Source of the DNA: Semisulcospira habei
Lineage: Eukaryota > Mollusca > Gastropoda > Semisulcospiridae
Direction: 5' to 3'
Length of the DNA stretch: 64,000 nt
NCBI GenBank assembly: GCA_036245525.1
Contig: BTPG01000002.1
Coordinates: 161,855,376-161,919,375 of the forward strand
This document shows positions 21,464 to 32,839 of the stretch, in pieces (the stretch's first letter is position 1; every line of letters begins with the position of its first letter). Under the pieces are notes generated by a model. The model saw only the letters and a program-made list of their open reading frames with translations. It ran no database searches and was not told the origin of the DNA. The translations under genes were made by a program, and so were the position numbers.

Positions 21464-21611
21464 GGCGTGAGGCAGTGGAAACAGTGTACCTGATCAACAA
21501 CGAAAACTTGCCATTCAACTTCCACTTTTTGGAAGACTCTTGCCACTCGGAGGGTTACGCATCACACCTTGTTGTGGAGCCCATGGCCGGACAGATTCCA
21601 CCCAAATCACG
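21464..21611 (+). CDS. HYDIN: HYDIN-like protein, exon F
   Basis: Reads REAVETVYLINNENLPFNF, then HFLEDSCHSEGYASHL and VVEPMAGQIPPKS: an ASH domain middle with the INNE and PM-G-IPP motifs of HYDIN. Acceptor CTCAG ends at 21463; GG completes Gly with the G left by exon E. Donor GTACGT at 21612 leaves CG, completed to Arg by exon G. The following intron is about 9.3 kb, expanded by a hAT-like element, a CR1/L2-like LINE and minisatellites. Confidence 0.9.
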
Positions 21612-21942
21612 GTACGTACATAGCACACTCTACGTTTATGCAGCTTTGTGAGGAACAGGACTTTTTGTCACAAACCCATTTATCTCTACAAGATATGGAT
21701 ATCGACCATAGTGGTTCAAGTGGTTCCAGAATAGATGGCTGTTCCGGCACCACCTTTTATCTGTCTTGTTCAGTCTGTCTCCTAAACTGTAATATAGTCT
21801 TCATGGGACTACTCTCTACTGCCACAACACACCTGGGGCTGCAAGGGCTGATGGGAATATTTCCCCTTGGTAAGGGTCATGTATTGACATCTGTGTTTGT
21901 ATATTTCTATCTATCTATCACATAGTCTTGTCCACCATTGGG

Positions 21943-23293
21943 CAGGGTTGATAGTCATTACTTTTTTTCTTTAATGAAATAACTTTTCTTTAATTCTGGT
22001 AAAGGTTAAAGAAATAAATTTTCTTTACTTTTTTTTTAAATTAAAGAAATAAATTTTCTTTAATTTTTCTTTTTAATGAAATAAATGTGCGTTAAATACA
22101 TGAATGATCATTTATTGCTCAGCTCAGACAAAAAAAAGTGGCATGCAGTTGAAAAGTGACACGCCACCAGATTTCCTCCTCTACCCACTATCTAAAACAC
22201 TATCTGGCCAGATACATGCAGTAGTTATGAGAAGGGGGAAGAAAGAAAAAAAAAAAATCGGAAAACTGCACAGCGCAAGAAAAAGTCATGCGGCTAAAAA
22301 TGGAACAATTCAGGCTTGTTTGATCTTATTTCGTGCGGCTGACAAATCCACTCATCTGCAAGAGCCATAGATCCTTAAGAACCCCAGCAGTCTTGGGTGG
22401 GTGGGTGGGGGGGGGGGTTGGTGGGTTAATGACGATCTATGCCTACTACAATTAAAAATGTTTTCACCTGTGCTGTCCAATCGTTGCTGTACCATCTGCC
22501 TTCTCACTCCTGAAACAAAAACCACCCAACTGCAAGAGGCATAGATCCTCATGAGCCCCCGCAACTGCGGGGGCTCATGAGGATCTATGCCTCTTACTGG
22601 GATAATCTGCGCTCATGTTTCGCTCAAGCAAAGTGGATCTCTTAAGTTTTTCACCTGGCCAATCGTTGCTGTACCATCTGACTTTTTACTCCTGAAACGA
22701 AAACCACCAAACTGAAAGAGGCATAGATCCTCATTAGCCCCCGCAACTGCGGGGGCTTGTGAGGATCTATGCCTCTTTCTGGGATAATCTACGCTCGTGA
22801 TTTTCTCAAGCAAAGGGGCTCCGTTAAGTTTTTCAACTGTCCAATCTTTGCTGTACGAGTGCCATCTGCCTTCTCACTCCTGAAACGAAAACCACCCAAC
22901 TGAAAGAGGCATAGATCCTCATGAGCCCCCGCAACTGCAAAGGGCTCGTGAGGATCTATGCCTTTTCCTGGGATAATCTACGCTCATGATTTTCTCAAGC
23001 AAAGGGGATCCGTTAAGTTTTTCACCCAGAGGCTTAGATCATCGAAACCGCCTCAAACCGGCTGCAACTGGGTCAAACCGGCTTTGCGCATAGGCACCTG
23101 TTTGTTCATGGCGGAAAAATGAACTGAAGTAACGAAATTTTTAACAAAAAAAATCGATAATTGTTACTTTTATTTTTTAATTCGTTGAATTTCTTTAACT
23201 TTTTAAAAAACATTAACGCGTTAAATTTTCTTTAACCAAAAATTTAATTTGTTAAATCGTTAAATCGTTATATCGTTAAATCTTCCAACCCTG
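21943..23293. mobile_element. Non-autonomous hAT-like DNA transposon
   Basis: Left end CAGGGTTGATAG and right end inverted CAGGGTTGGAAGATTTAACG are flanked by 8-bp direct repeats CCATTGGG (21935-21942) and CCGTTGGG (23294-23301), 7 of 8 identical. The CAGGG ends and 8-bp duplication fit hAT transposons. The subterminal regions are AT-rich (TTAAAGAAATAAATTTTCTTT on the left, TTAAATCGTTAAATCGTTA on the right). There is no transposase; the middle is a palindrome array. Confidence 0.75.
22352..23030. repeat. Tandem array of about 185-bp units, each with a long palindrome
   Basis: Four units, palindromes starting near 22352, 22534, 22715 and 22903. The unit at 22534-22595 has two perfect 30-nt arms (AAGAGGCATAGATCCTCATG... 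/ ...GAGGATCTATGCCTCTT) with a 2-nt loop. The next (22715-22778) has 31-nt arms that are nearly perfect. Between palindromes the units share CTCACTCCTGAAAC-AAAACC and ATTTTCTCAAGCAAAGGGG-like sequence. Confidence 0.85.
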
Positions 23294-23339
23294 CCGTTGG
23301 GGCACCACTGATGACTTGACAACCAGCTCCCTCCATTCC

Positions 23340-23525
23340 AGCTTGTATTTGTATATTTACCTGCTGATCATTCTCATACACTGACATCTATGTACCTTTA
23401 TCTGTGGATCATCCACATACACTGACATCTCTGATTGTACCTGTACCTGTGAATCATCCCCATATACTGGCATCTCTGTTTGTATCTGTGGGTCATCACC
23501 TTATACTGATATCTCTGACTGTACA
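23340..23525. repeat. Minisatellite (about 36-bp unit), first block
   Basis: Units of the form CTGTACCTGTGGATCATCCC then TATACTGACATCT. The array continues at 27768-28050 and 28590-28905; it was split by the LINE at 23526-27767 and a REP copy at 28058-28590. Confidence 0.85.
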
Positions 23526-24009
23526 GGCGCCATCTTGTTTGTGCGACCTACCACGTGTTTTCGCTCCCAGTGTTTAGTGGTTTTTCGTTGGATGTACTGT
23601 GTTCCATGTGCTGAAAGTCTGCTGAGTATCATATAAGAGTGCGCTGATGAGGATTATGCTTGTGTTTCGTCGGATCTGGTTGCTGTTTGAGTGGTATCGT
23701 ATTGAATTGTGTCTGTCATTTGAATTTTTGTTTATGTCGCCATTTTGCTTCTTCCGCAGCGTGGGTTCGCCGGGCCTTTCCGCACCCTGTTTTCATGTGC
23801 TGCGTGCTAGTGTGTGATATGTTTACTGTGTGAGTCTATTTGCCACCCGTGGTTGCATCTGCTGCTTGGTTGTTGTAGACTCGTTCGTGTTCCTACCGTT
23901 CTATAGGTTTTCGTGTGCTCTCTCGTCAACATCTCGCCCTCCCCACTTTCGGCGCCATTGCCCGATCTCACCACTGACCGACCGGAAATCAGGTCGCTCG
24001 CCTACCACA

Positions 24010-24032
24010 CCGGCACACACACACACACACAC

Positions 24033-24105
<73 letters not shown>

Positions 24106-24131
24106 CACACACTTACTCACACACACACACC
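24010..24131. repeat. CA microsatellite
   Basis: About 55 CA dinucleotides with few interruptions inside the LINE 5' region. Translations of it are low-complexity Thr/His shadows. Confidence 0.95.
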
Positions 24132-24162
24132 CTACTGAACCCTCTTCTCGTCTTCCTCTTTC

Positions 24163-25557
24163 TTGTCCTCACAAACAATCATGCTCATCAAATACACACG
24201 CCAACAACTGCTATCTCTACGTCGCCACGCCACCTACTGCGCGGCTGGTGCCGCTGACAGTGTTGCAGATGCCTTACGCGGCATCCGATCGCGAAAGAGA
24301 GGCCACAGGGGCGGAATTAACAAAAGGCGGGACTCACCACCACAAACACAACCACACACTTCTTCCCCTTTTCCTATGCCCTTTCACCCCTTCCGCCTCC
24401 TCGATTTCTCCACCTCCCTTCCTTCTTCTCCCATTTCCTTTCCTCTCTTGCTCATCTACTGCTCCCTGCTTTCCTCGGCCGCCCCCTCCCCCGCCCTCCT
24501 CCCCCTTCCTCCCCTCACCCCCTCCTCCTTCGCCTGCTTTTTTCTCCTCGTCCCCTCTCTCCCTTTTCTCCTCCCCTTCGCCCTCCCCCTCCCTCCACCT
24601 CAGCTTTTCCTACTCCCCTCCCTCCTCCTCCCCACTCCCCTCTCACCCTCCTCTCGCATCCTCTTTCTTACCCGGTTCTCCTTCCCCGTCTATTCCTCCT
24701 CCCCCCTCTCCCCCTCCCCCCTCCTTCCCCCCTTCCCCTTGTCCTCTTCTTCATCCGTTTCTTCTCCCTCTTCCTCTTCTGGCTCATCCAACCTAAAACT
24801 GTGTCTGTTCAATGCACAGTCTGTCTGCAAAGATGGCAAAGCCGACGTGATTTCAGATTTCATCCTAGACAATGACCTAGATGTTGTCGTGATCACCGAA
24901 ACATGGCTTCGCTCAGCTGGCGATGAACCCATCATCGCCAGTGTCACTCCGAGTGGCTACCGCCTGGCCTCCTTCCCGCGTGCTTCCAGAGGGGGTGGCA
25001 TTGCCATCATCTACAGGGACTGTCTTTCTGCTCACCTCTCCTTCTCTCAGTCTCTCCCTTTTGCTCATCCCTCCTTTGAATCTGTCGAGGCCGTAGCAAC
25101 ACTCCCTGGCCAGTCCCTCATCTTCTCATGTATCTATCGCCCCCCTCCAAGCTCTCAAAACAAACTCACAAACTCCATGTTCCTCATCGAGTTCGATCTC
25201 CTCCTCGACCACTACAGCACACGACCCAGAAAACACATCCTTCTTGGCGACTTTAACTTCCACTTCGACAAACCCGACCACCCCGACACAAAACGCCTTT
25301 GCACGTCACTTTCAAACCACAATCTTACGCGACACATCACTAAACCCACCCACCGACTCGGCCACACCCTCGACTGGATCATCACCCGCACCCCCTGTGC
25401 TTCCCTCCGACCACCTCGCTATTCTCGTCGCCCTCAACCTACCTCCCCCGAAAAAACCCAAGCTCTTTGTCTCTCGTCGCAAACTAAAATCTGTCAACCA
25501 AGAGAACTTCTTCGACGAAGCTGTCGACCTTCTCTTGGACCCCGCCTCCTCTCCTGA
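24163..25557 (+). pseudogene. LINE endonuclease ORF with pyrimidine-rich leader (CR1/L2-like)
   Basis: Open frame of 464 codons. The first 200 residues are a Ser/Pro/Leu-rich translation of a C/T tract and probably carry no fold. From 24793 an endonuclease is readable: LCLFNAQSVCKDGKADVIS, DVVVITETWLRS, RGGGIAIIYRD, FSCIYRPPPSS, ILLGDFNFHFD and HTLDWIITR. Metal-binding and catalytic positions Asn/Glu/Asp are seen in FNAQS, TETW and GDFN. The C-terminal SDH motif is displaced to another frame (LPSDHLAILVAL, about 25407-25440), so at least one frameshift inactivates it. Confidence 0.78.
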
Positions 25558-25984
25558 TCTTGCATCCCATTTCGATTCCTCCCTTCGAAAACTTCTAGAC
25601 ACCCATGCCCCTGTTCCATACCCAACCGACTCCCCTCCCCCTGACTCACTAACGACATAGCTGAGGCCAAGCGCGAGCGTCGACAAGCGAACGCCGCTGG
25701 CGCTCATCTGACCTCCCCGTTCACAGACAGATCTTCCAAACCACCAGATCCAAAGTCTGCAGCATGATCTCCAACTCCAAACGCAAACACCTTCAAAACA
25801 AAATCCAGGAATCCACTTCTTCCAAAACCCTCTACGCTACCATGAACACACTCCTAGGCACTTCTAAAGACTCTCCTCTTCCCAACACACACAGCAAAGA
25901 AGAACTTCCGTCCGCTTTTTCCTCCTATTTCTCTGACAAAATCCAAACTCTGCGCAACACACTCGACACTCTGCCTTCTCCGTC

Positions 25985-27590
25985 TTGCCTTCCTTTTCTG
26001 GCACTCCCCTCTCGTCCTTCCGCCCCGTCTCTCAGGATGAAGTCCTCAAGACCATAAAGTCCATGCCTTTCAAAACCTGCGAACTAGACCCCCTCCCAGC
26101 TTCCCTCTACCGGGACGGCCTCCCAAAACTTTTGCCCTTCATTACCGACATCATCAACACATCTCTAGAGAATGGCTCCGTCCCTGATGGCTTCAAGTCC
26201 ACCATCGTCCATCCTCTCCTCTCCACAAAAAACACAACCTCGACCCAAACGAACTCAAGAACTACCGCCCAGTCTCCAATCTCTCTTTCCTGTTCAAGCT
26301 TCTTGAGAAGGTTGTCCTCAACCAACTCAACCTCCACCTCGCCGACAACAACCTCCTCAGTCCCTTCCAGTCTGCTTATCGCAAACATCACAGCACTGAA
26401 ACAGCCCTTCTACATATCCTTAACAACCTGCTTCTCTCCACTGACTCGGGCAACATCTCCCTTCTTACACTACTCGATCTCTCTGCCGCCTTCGACACCA
26501 TAGACCACTCTATCCTCCTCCACTGCCTTCACCACTCCTTTGGCATCACTGACTCTGCTCACTCCTGGTTTCTCTCCTACCTCTCTGACAGACAGCAGTC
26601 CGTCACCATCGACGGCGTCTCCTCCAACCCAGTCAGGCTCTCCTGCGGCGTTCCACAGGGGTCCGTTCTGGGCCCGGTCCTTTTCACACTCTACACCTCC
26701 CCCCTGTCCAACATCATCCAGTCTCACCACATACATCACCACCTCTACGCTGATGACTCACAACTACTGGACAAAGCCAAACTCGACAACACTCAGACAT
26801 TACTGACTCGCACGGCTGACTGCTATGAAGACGTGAAAAACTGGATGACAGCAAACAAGCTCAAACTGAACGATGACAAAACGGAAGCCATGCTGGTAGG
26901 CACTCACCAGAAACTTTCCCAGCTCCCTCCCTCTCTCCACCTTCAACTCGACAGCACCCCATCTCCCTCTCTGACTCGGTCAAGAACCTTGGCGTTATCC
27001 TCGATTCCTCTCTTTCCATGACCAGCTTCGTCTCCGCCACGGCCCAGGCATGTTATTTCCACCTCCGCCACATCGGTCAGATCAGAAAATACCTCACTAC
27101 CGAAGCTGCCACCAAACTCGCTGTCTCTCTCATCTTATCTCGCATCGACTACTGCAACTCTCTCCTTTCCGGCCTTCCTCACTCCACCACTCTCACTCTC
27201 CAGCGCATCCAGAACAATGCTGCCCACCTCGTCCTCAGAAAGAAAATATCCGACCACATCACTCCCCTGCTCAAGCTCCTTCACTGGCTCCCCATCCCCC
27301 AACGCATCCAATACAAGATTCTGTCTCTCTGCTACAAATCCCTGAACAACTACGCTCCTGCCTATCTCTCCAACTTACTTCACCCCTACACTCCTCCCTG
27401 CTCCCTCCGCTCCACATCCGACCCTCTCCGCCTCCTCATCCCCCGCACCAAACTCAGCACTTTCGGCCCCCGCTCCTTCTCAGTATATGGTCCATCCACC
27501 TGGAACACTCTCCCACTCTCTCTCCGTCAGAAACACTTGCTCTCCTCCTTCCAGTCCGCCCTCAAAACTCACCTCTTTCAACAGTTCTAG
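25985..27590 (+). pseudogene. LINE reverse transcriptase, frameshifted (CR1/L2-like)
   Basis: RT blocks are seen in two alternating frames: LPKLLPFITDIINTSLENG, NYRPVSNLSFLFKLLEKV, LSPFQSAYRKHHSTETALL, LLDLSAAFDTIDHSILL, GVPQGSVLGPVLF and LYADDSQLL (about 26738-26767, active site YADD), then VKNWMTANKLKLNDDKTE. From 27018 the C-terminal domain is open to the stop at 27588: SRIDYCNSLLSGLP, LLKLLHWLPIPQRIQYK and FGPRSFSVYGPSTWNTLP, typical of CR1/L2 LINEs. Frameshifts near 26230 and 26985 break the frame. Confidence 0.85.
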
Positions 27591-27767
27591 CACTATATCA
27601 CCACACTCCCCACCCCAAGCTGACCGTCGTAATGTTTTTTCACTATTTGTGTTATGTGAGTCTTTGTCTAAAGCGTGCGCATGCGTGTGCGAGTTGTGAG
27701 TGCGTGCTTAGAGTTATAATTATTATAAGATAAGCACATTATAAATACCGTAATTATTATTACCGGT

Positions 27768-28905
27768 ACCTGTGGATCATCCTCATACTGACATCTCTGA
27801 TTTTGCCTGTACCTGCGGATCATCCCCCTATATATGTACTGACATCTCTGTACCTGCACCTGTGGGTCATCCCTATATACTGACATCTCTCTACCTGTAC
27901 TTGTGGATCATCCCCAAATATAGACATCTCTGTACCTGCACCTGTGGATCATCCCTAAATATAGACATATCTGTACCTGCACCTGTGGATCATCCCTATA
28001 TACTGACATCTCTGCACCTGCACCTGTGAATCATCCCTATACATGTATATCTTTTGGTTTCTAGCTCACATGTGATAGCAAGAGTGAGTCAATGTAATGG
28101 GCCGTCTGTTGTCTGTCCAGTGTCTGTTGTATATGGTAAACTTTGATGTTGGCATTTCTTGGAGACTATTCAAGCCTCAGACTTAAAACTTGGCCCAAGG
28201 GTACTTTGTGGTAAAACGTTTCTAAGCATACCAACTTCAGTGACCTCTCTCAAAGGTCAAGGTCACAGGGAACCCAGAAAGGGGTAAAAAATAGCCGTAG
28301 TTTGACACAAATTGTTTCTCCTCAAATACTATTTTCAACTCAAACCCAAACTTGGTACAGAGATGTTTGATGGTAAGACCTTTCTATGCATACTAATTTG
28401 GATGACCCCTCAGAAAGTTCAAAGGTCAAAGGAGGTCAGCAAATGTGTGAAAAATGACATAAAAAAATAAAATTATAGTTTTTATCAAAGTGTTTGCCAA
28501 CTTTTCAGTCAGATTTGGCACAAAGGTAGCTGATGATAAGTCCTTTCTATGTATACTAATTTACTGGTCCCCTTGCAAAGGTCAGGGTCTCTGTACCTGT
28601 ATGTGTGTACCATCCCTATATACTGACAACTCTGTCTGTACCTGTAAATGTGGATCATTCCTATATACTGATATCTCTGTACCTGTAACTGTACCTATGG
28701 ATCATCCCTATGTGCTGATATCTCTGTCCCTGCACCTGTACCTGTGGACTATCCCCATATACCGACATATATATCTGTACCTGTACCTGTGGATTACCCC
28801 CATATACTGACATCTCTGTATCTGCACTTGTGGATCATCCCTATATATATACTCATAGATTTTTACCCTGTAGATCATCTCCATACACTCACATCTTTGT
28901 CTGCT
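27768..28905. repeat. Minisatellite blocks two and three, with REP copy g between
   Basis: CTGTGGATCATCCCTATATAC-type units fill 27768-28050 and 28590-28905. Between them lies REP copy g (about 28058-28590), starting GCTCACATGTGATAGCAAGAG and holding TCAAGGTCA at 28257-28265. The sequence then passes to unique DNA. Confidence 0.75.
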
Positions 28906-29603
28906 GTTGGTAGTTTTTTATTCTGGACCTGTTGTGTCTGTACTGGCTGTGCATATCCTTGTTTTCAAGTCCCTTCTATTTATAGAAGGGACTTTAGGAC
29001 GGATCGCGGTGGGGCAAATTTAATAGCATGTCCATGATGTCAAAGGCGGGCAGGCCTAGGCTTAAGCCTCTGACAATTGAAGTAACAAGATACAAATTAC
29101 ATCATGTCTAGTTAAGCTAACCTCGCTGCAGAACGTACATTTGGCGTGAAGCGCCGTATGTGCATATGTATGTATGTGTGTGTGTTGCGGATGTAAGTAA
29201 ACAAGAGAATCTCCAATATTTCTGTACACACAAGCTTGAAACTTGGCGAAATACTTTCTTAAAGGGGTAGCTAAGAGAGCCTCCTAGCATATTGTAATTG
29301 AATGTCTCATTTAACCCATATCATACTGAGGTTAAAAGCTTCAACTTTGTACACTGCCATATACAGTACTTACAGATAAGGATATAGACCAATGGCTTTA
29401 GTTCAAGGGTGGTGCCAGAATAGCTTGGTGCCTAGAGGCACCAAGCTATTTTGGCACTACCCTTTAACAATTTCAGTCAAACTTATTTCACACACTGGTG
29501 TATTCCGAATGATAAGGGTTAAGACATAAACAACCGTTTATAGGAAGTCCACTGACCCAGATTAGAGTCTGTAATTTTTGTCATATTTGCTTGAAATTTT
29601 GGA
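28906..29603. other. Intronic sequence with a foldback element
   Basis: Mostly unique. A foldback MITE of the TTAA family spans about 29310-29525: TTAACCCATATCATACTGAG to GAATGATAAGGGTTAA, with core arms CAAGGGTGGTGCCAGAATAG-like against CTATTTTGGCACTACCCTT. No coding signal. Confidence 0.5.
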
Positions 29604-29994
29604 TATAGCTAGTTTGGATAAAGGCATTGGATGAGTTCATTAGCCAGCTTTGTATCCTTTCAACTTCTTTAGTAAAAATTAATTCTTTTCAGAAAAGAAT
29701 TAAAACAGTAAAAAAAAACTTGACTTCAAGAGAAAGCCGGACAGTGGCGGTGACATAAAAGAGGCAACTCCGTCACCACGCAGACATTCACATAATACTC
29801 TAAATATGATGTAATTCTCTAGCGTGCGCCACGTGCTCTCTCTCTCTCTCTCTCACAGACATGCGCTCATCTCCAAGAGGCATAGATCCTCATGCGCCTG
29901 GAGAGCGCATGAGCATCTATGTCTCTTGGAGATGTTTGGAGCGCGCGTGCATGCACGCACTAACGCGCACACACACACACACACACACACACAT

Positions 29995-30092
<98 letters not shown>

Positions 30093-30440
30093 TCACACTT
30101 TCAGAAGAGCATTCAGGTGACCCAATATAGCTAGTTTGGAGAAAGACATTGGATGATTTCGTTAGCCAGCTTTGTACCCTTTCAACTTCTTTAGTAAAAA
30201 TTAATTATTCTTTTCAGAAAAAAATAAAACATTAAAAAACCTTGACATCTGGAGAAAGTCAGACAGTGGCGGTGACGTAAAAGAAGTAACTCCATCACCA
30301 CGCAGACATACTCTAAATTTGACATAAATTCTCTCTCTCGCTCGCTCACTCTCTCTTTCACATCTGCATGAACATCTATGCCTCTTGATGATGTTCGGAG
30401 CACGCGGATGCACGCACGCACACTCATACACACACATCAA
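29604..30440. repeat. Tandem segmental duplication of about 0.4-0.5 kb
   Basis: Segment 1 (about 29604-30100) and segment 2 (about 30126-30440) share, in order: TATAGCTAGTTTGGA, TTAGCCAGCTTTGTA, CTTTAGTAAAAATTAATT, ACAGTGGCGGTGACRTAAAA, CACCACGCAGACAT and a CT-repeat. Segment 1 carries a complete foldback (29871-29937, arms around CAAGAGGCATAGATCCTCAT and ATCTATGTCTCTTGGAG) and a CA/GCAC microsatellite (29966-30090). Segment 2 has lost the left arm of the foldback. Confidence 0.8.
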
Positions 30441-30867
30441 TGCGCTTTCTCAAGAGCATGCAGGTGTACTTAGTATAGCATGTAGCTTGGTAAAGTGAAC
30501 CTGATTTCACACAAATTATAGCAAGACTGTAATTGTACCATGACATTCTAGTTTTGTCACCATTTTCCCAAGTCTTGAAGTAAAAGCGAAACTTATATCA
30601 CGTTGAAAATATAAATTTACCTAAAAACAAAACAAAACGTCATGACAAATGACATTTGACAAACCAAAGACGCGTATGCACTGCGCGCACCCTTTATAGA
30701 GTTCACTATGTCACATTGGCACATCTGCGAGGCTTTTTCAAAAGGAGATATTTCAACATCAGAATCAAGTCAAAGACAAAAGGTAGAGACCCTTGTCAGC
30801 AAAGACAGCTCTCATATAGAAGGGACTTTGTGGGTTATGGTTCATCCCATCTTGTTTTGCTTCCCAG

Positions 30868-31075
30868 GCTGGCGATCAATCTGTACTTTGCCCCCACATC
30901 AGAGAAGGAGGTGAACTTTAACCTGGTGTGTAAGATTCAGCGTCGTGTAATGCTGGTCACGCTGAACGTCAAGGCAGAAGGCTACACCATGAACTGTATC
31001 TTGATGTGTGAGGACTCCACTGGAAATCGCGTGCAGCTCAGCTCTCGTGGCATCAACCAGATTAGCTTTGGAGAT
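30868..31075 (+). CDS. HYDIN: HYDIN-like protein, exon G
   Basis: Reads LAINLYFAPTSEKEVNFNL, VCKIQRRVMLVTLNVKAEG, YTMNCILMCEDSTG and GINQISFGD. It holds the last strands of one ASH domain (F-P-x-x-E-x-x-V-N-F-N-L), the conserved LNVKAEGY block of HYDIN and the start of the next domain. Acceptor TTCCCAG ends at 30867; G completes CGG (Arg) from exon F. Donor GTAAGT at 31076, phase 0. Confidence 0.92.
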
Positions 31076-32154
31076 GTAAGTCATGGGGATTTATTTTTTC
31101 CCCCTCGATTATTATCTGTGTAGTATTTTGAGTGTCAGCATTTTGGCGTTCATGAAGGCAAGAACGTGCCATTTCCTATATTTGTAATTATTGTGAAATT
31201 CCATGTATTGGTAGTGGGCCACAATAGAGGGGAGTATAGTTTTTTTTTTTCTCAGATATTCACACACAGCCCTTACACAAGACAGTTCAATAAGGTAAGA
31301 CTAAATGCACAAGGCTCAGATTTATTTCTCAAACGAGATCATTGCATTGTCATGTCAGCTGTGTTCTTAAATAACTATGTACATATTGTATCATTCTGAA
31401 CCCATTTAGCACTTACACATTACAGCAGGAGATGGATTGACTGATAATTCAACGGTAGTGCCTGATGGTGCCATGCTAATCTGGCACTACCCTTGAATTA
31501 TCATAGTCAACCCATCTCCAGCAACTGGTACATAGTCATTAGGTGACAACTGCAGAATTTGGGAAATGTGGCCTAGAGGTTAAATGAGTTATTTAATAAT
31601 AACGTGCATGTAAGCACAAATAAACTGTACATATAAACAGTATTCGCAAACCTATGCACACAGCCACACCTTGTCCCCACCTCCAAACAACCCTCCTGCT
31701 CCCCACTCCTCCACCCATCCCACACACCCACACACACATACACACACACACACACACAAACCAAAATGTGCACACTATGCAGTGACTTTGCTGCTACTTG
31801 CCACCTGTTCACATCAATCAACACATTGAGCCAGAAGACCAGCCATAAAGATTAAGGCAAGTCAATCAGCAAATGATGAGAACTGGTCCTCATCTCATTT
31901 AAGTCACAGAAGTCACAGGCAGTTAGATGACGGATGATAGTTCAAGGGTGTTGCTAGAATAGCTTACGGTAGCGTGATAGGTCAAGTGTGGTGCCAGAAT
32001 AGCTTGCTTTAAATTGTAAAAAGTACAAACATTTAGGGCTTAGTGTCTTTTGCCTGCTATGAAGGTGATTTAAAAGGTGTGGCACTGAATAAGGGTCTTA
32101 ACAAATGTTGACCAAAGGTGGGTTTGAACCTACAACTTGTTGGACAAGAGTCGC
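31076..32154. other. Intron G-H, first part, with a foldback MITE
   Basis: A TTAA-family foldback lies at about 31398-31595 (core arms CAGGAGATGGATTGACTGAT / CAACCCATCTCC). A CA-rich microsatellite lies at about 31720-31760. Two half-palindrome remnants (GGTGTTGCTAGAATAGCTT, GGTGCCAGAATAGCTTG) sit at 31940-32010. No exon is seen. Confidence 0.55.
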
Positions 32155-32765
32155 ACAAGAATAGCTGGGTATTGTGGCACCACTTTTGATGCATCATGGT
32201 TGATCAGTCTCTTGAGCTGTAATATAGTGATAGTACTCATCTGAACCACCCTACTCTCCTAGAATAGCTGGGTATTGTGGCACCACCTTTGATGGATCAT
32301 GCTTGATCTGTCTCTTGATCTATAATACAGTGATAGTCCTCATCTTAACCACTCAGCTCCCCTAGAATAGCTGGGTATTGTGGCACCACCTTTGATGGAT
32401 CATGCTTGATCTGTCTCTTGATCTATAATATAGTGATAGTCCTCATCTTAACCACTCAGCTCCCCTAGAATAGCTGGGTATTGTGGCACCACCTTTGATG
32501 GATCATGCTTGATCTGTCTCTTGATCTATAATATAGTGATAGTCCTCATCTTAACCACTCAGCTCCCCTAGAATAGCTGGGTATTGTGGCACCACCTTTG
32601 ATGGATCATGCTTGATCTGTCTCTTGATCTATAATATAGTGATAGTCCTCATCTTAACCACTCAGCTCCCCTAGAATAGCTGGGTATTGTGGCACCACCT
32701 TTAATACATAATGGCTATAATCTGTCTCTGGAGCTGTAATTTAGCAGTAGTCCAAACAGGGCAAC
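32155..32765. repeat. 103-bp tandem repeat, about 5.8 copies
   Basis: CTAGAATAGCTGGGTATTG starts at 32259, 32362, 32465, 32568 and 32671, an exact 103-bp period, with a diverged unit before. The three central units are almost identical. Each unit contains AATAGCTGGGTATTGTGGCA then CCACCTTTGATGGATCATG, one arm of the foldback family seen at 2063-2162 and 29378-29470. Confidence 0.9.
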
Positions 32766-32839
32766 TCACAAATTTGTAAATTTCATTCTTAGAGCTCAGT
32801 GTGTTAATTTCCAACGAAGAGAAATGTGTCCTATCCTAG

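Larger units (their letters stand above)
23526..27767 (+). mobile_element. CR1/L2-like LINE, nearly full length, inactive
   Basis: Begins GCGCCATCTTGTTTGTGCG in the middle of a minisatellite and ends with an ATTATTATT-type tail before the array resumes. Order: 5' UTR (about 23526-24160) containing a long CA repeat (24010-24131), a pyrimidine-rich segment (24350-24790), apurinic-type endonuclease (about 24793-25440), linker, reverse transcriptase (about 26000-26980) and a conserved C-terminal domain (to 27590). Several frameshifts separate these parts. CR1 versus L2 placement is by look only. Confidence 0.8.

Noticed and set aside
23340..28905. Regularly spaced repeats (also 32155-32765 and 55185-56452) that could look like a CRISPR array
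   Set aside because: Units are head-to-tail minisatellites without unique spacers, in animal DNA with introns; no cas-like gene is present.
24010..30090. Open frames giving long Thr/His or Cys/Val strings (23901-24138, 29824-30130, 33393-33683, 34556-35082)
   Set aside because: They are translations of CA/TG microsatellites and the GTCAACAGTGTGT minisatellite.
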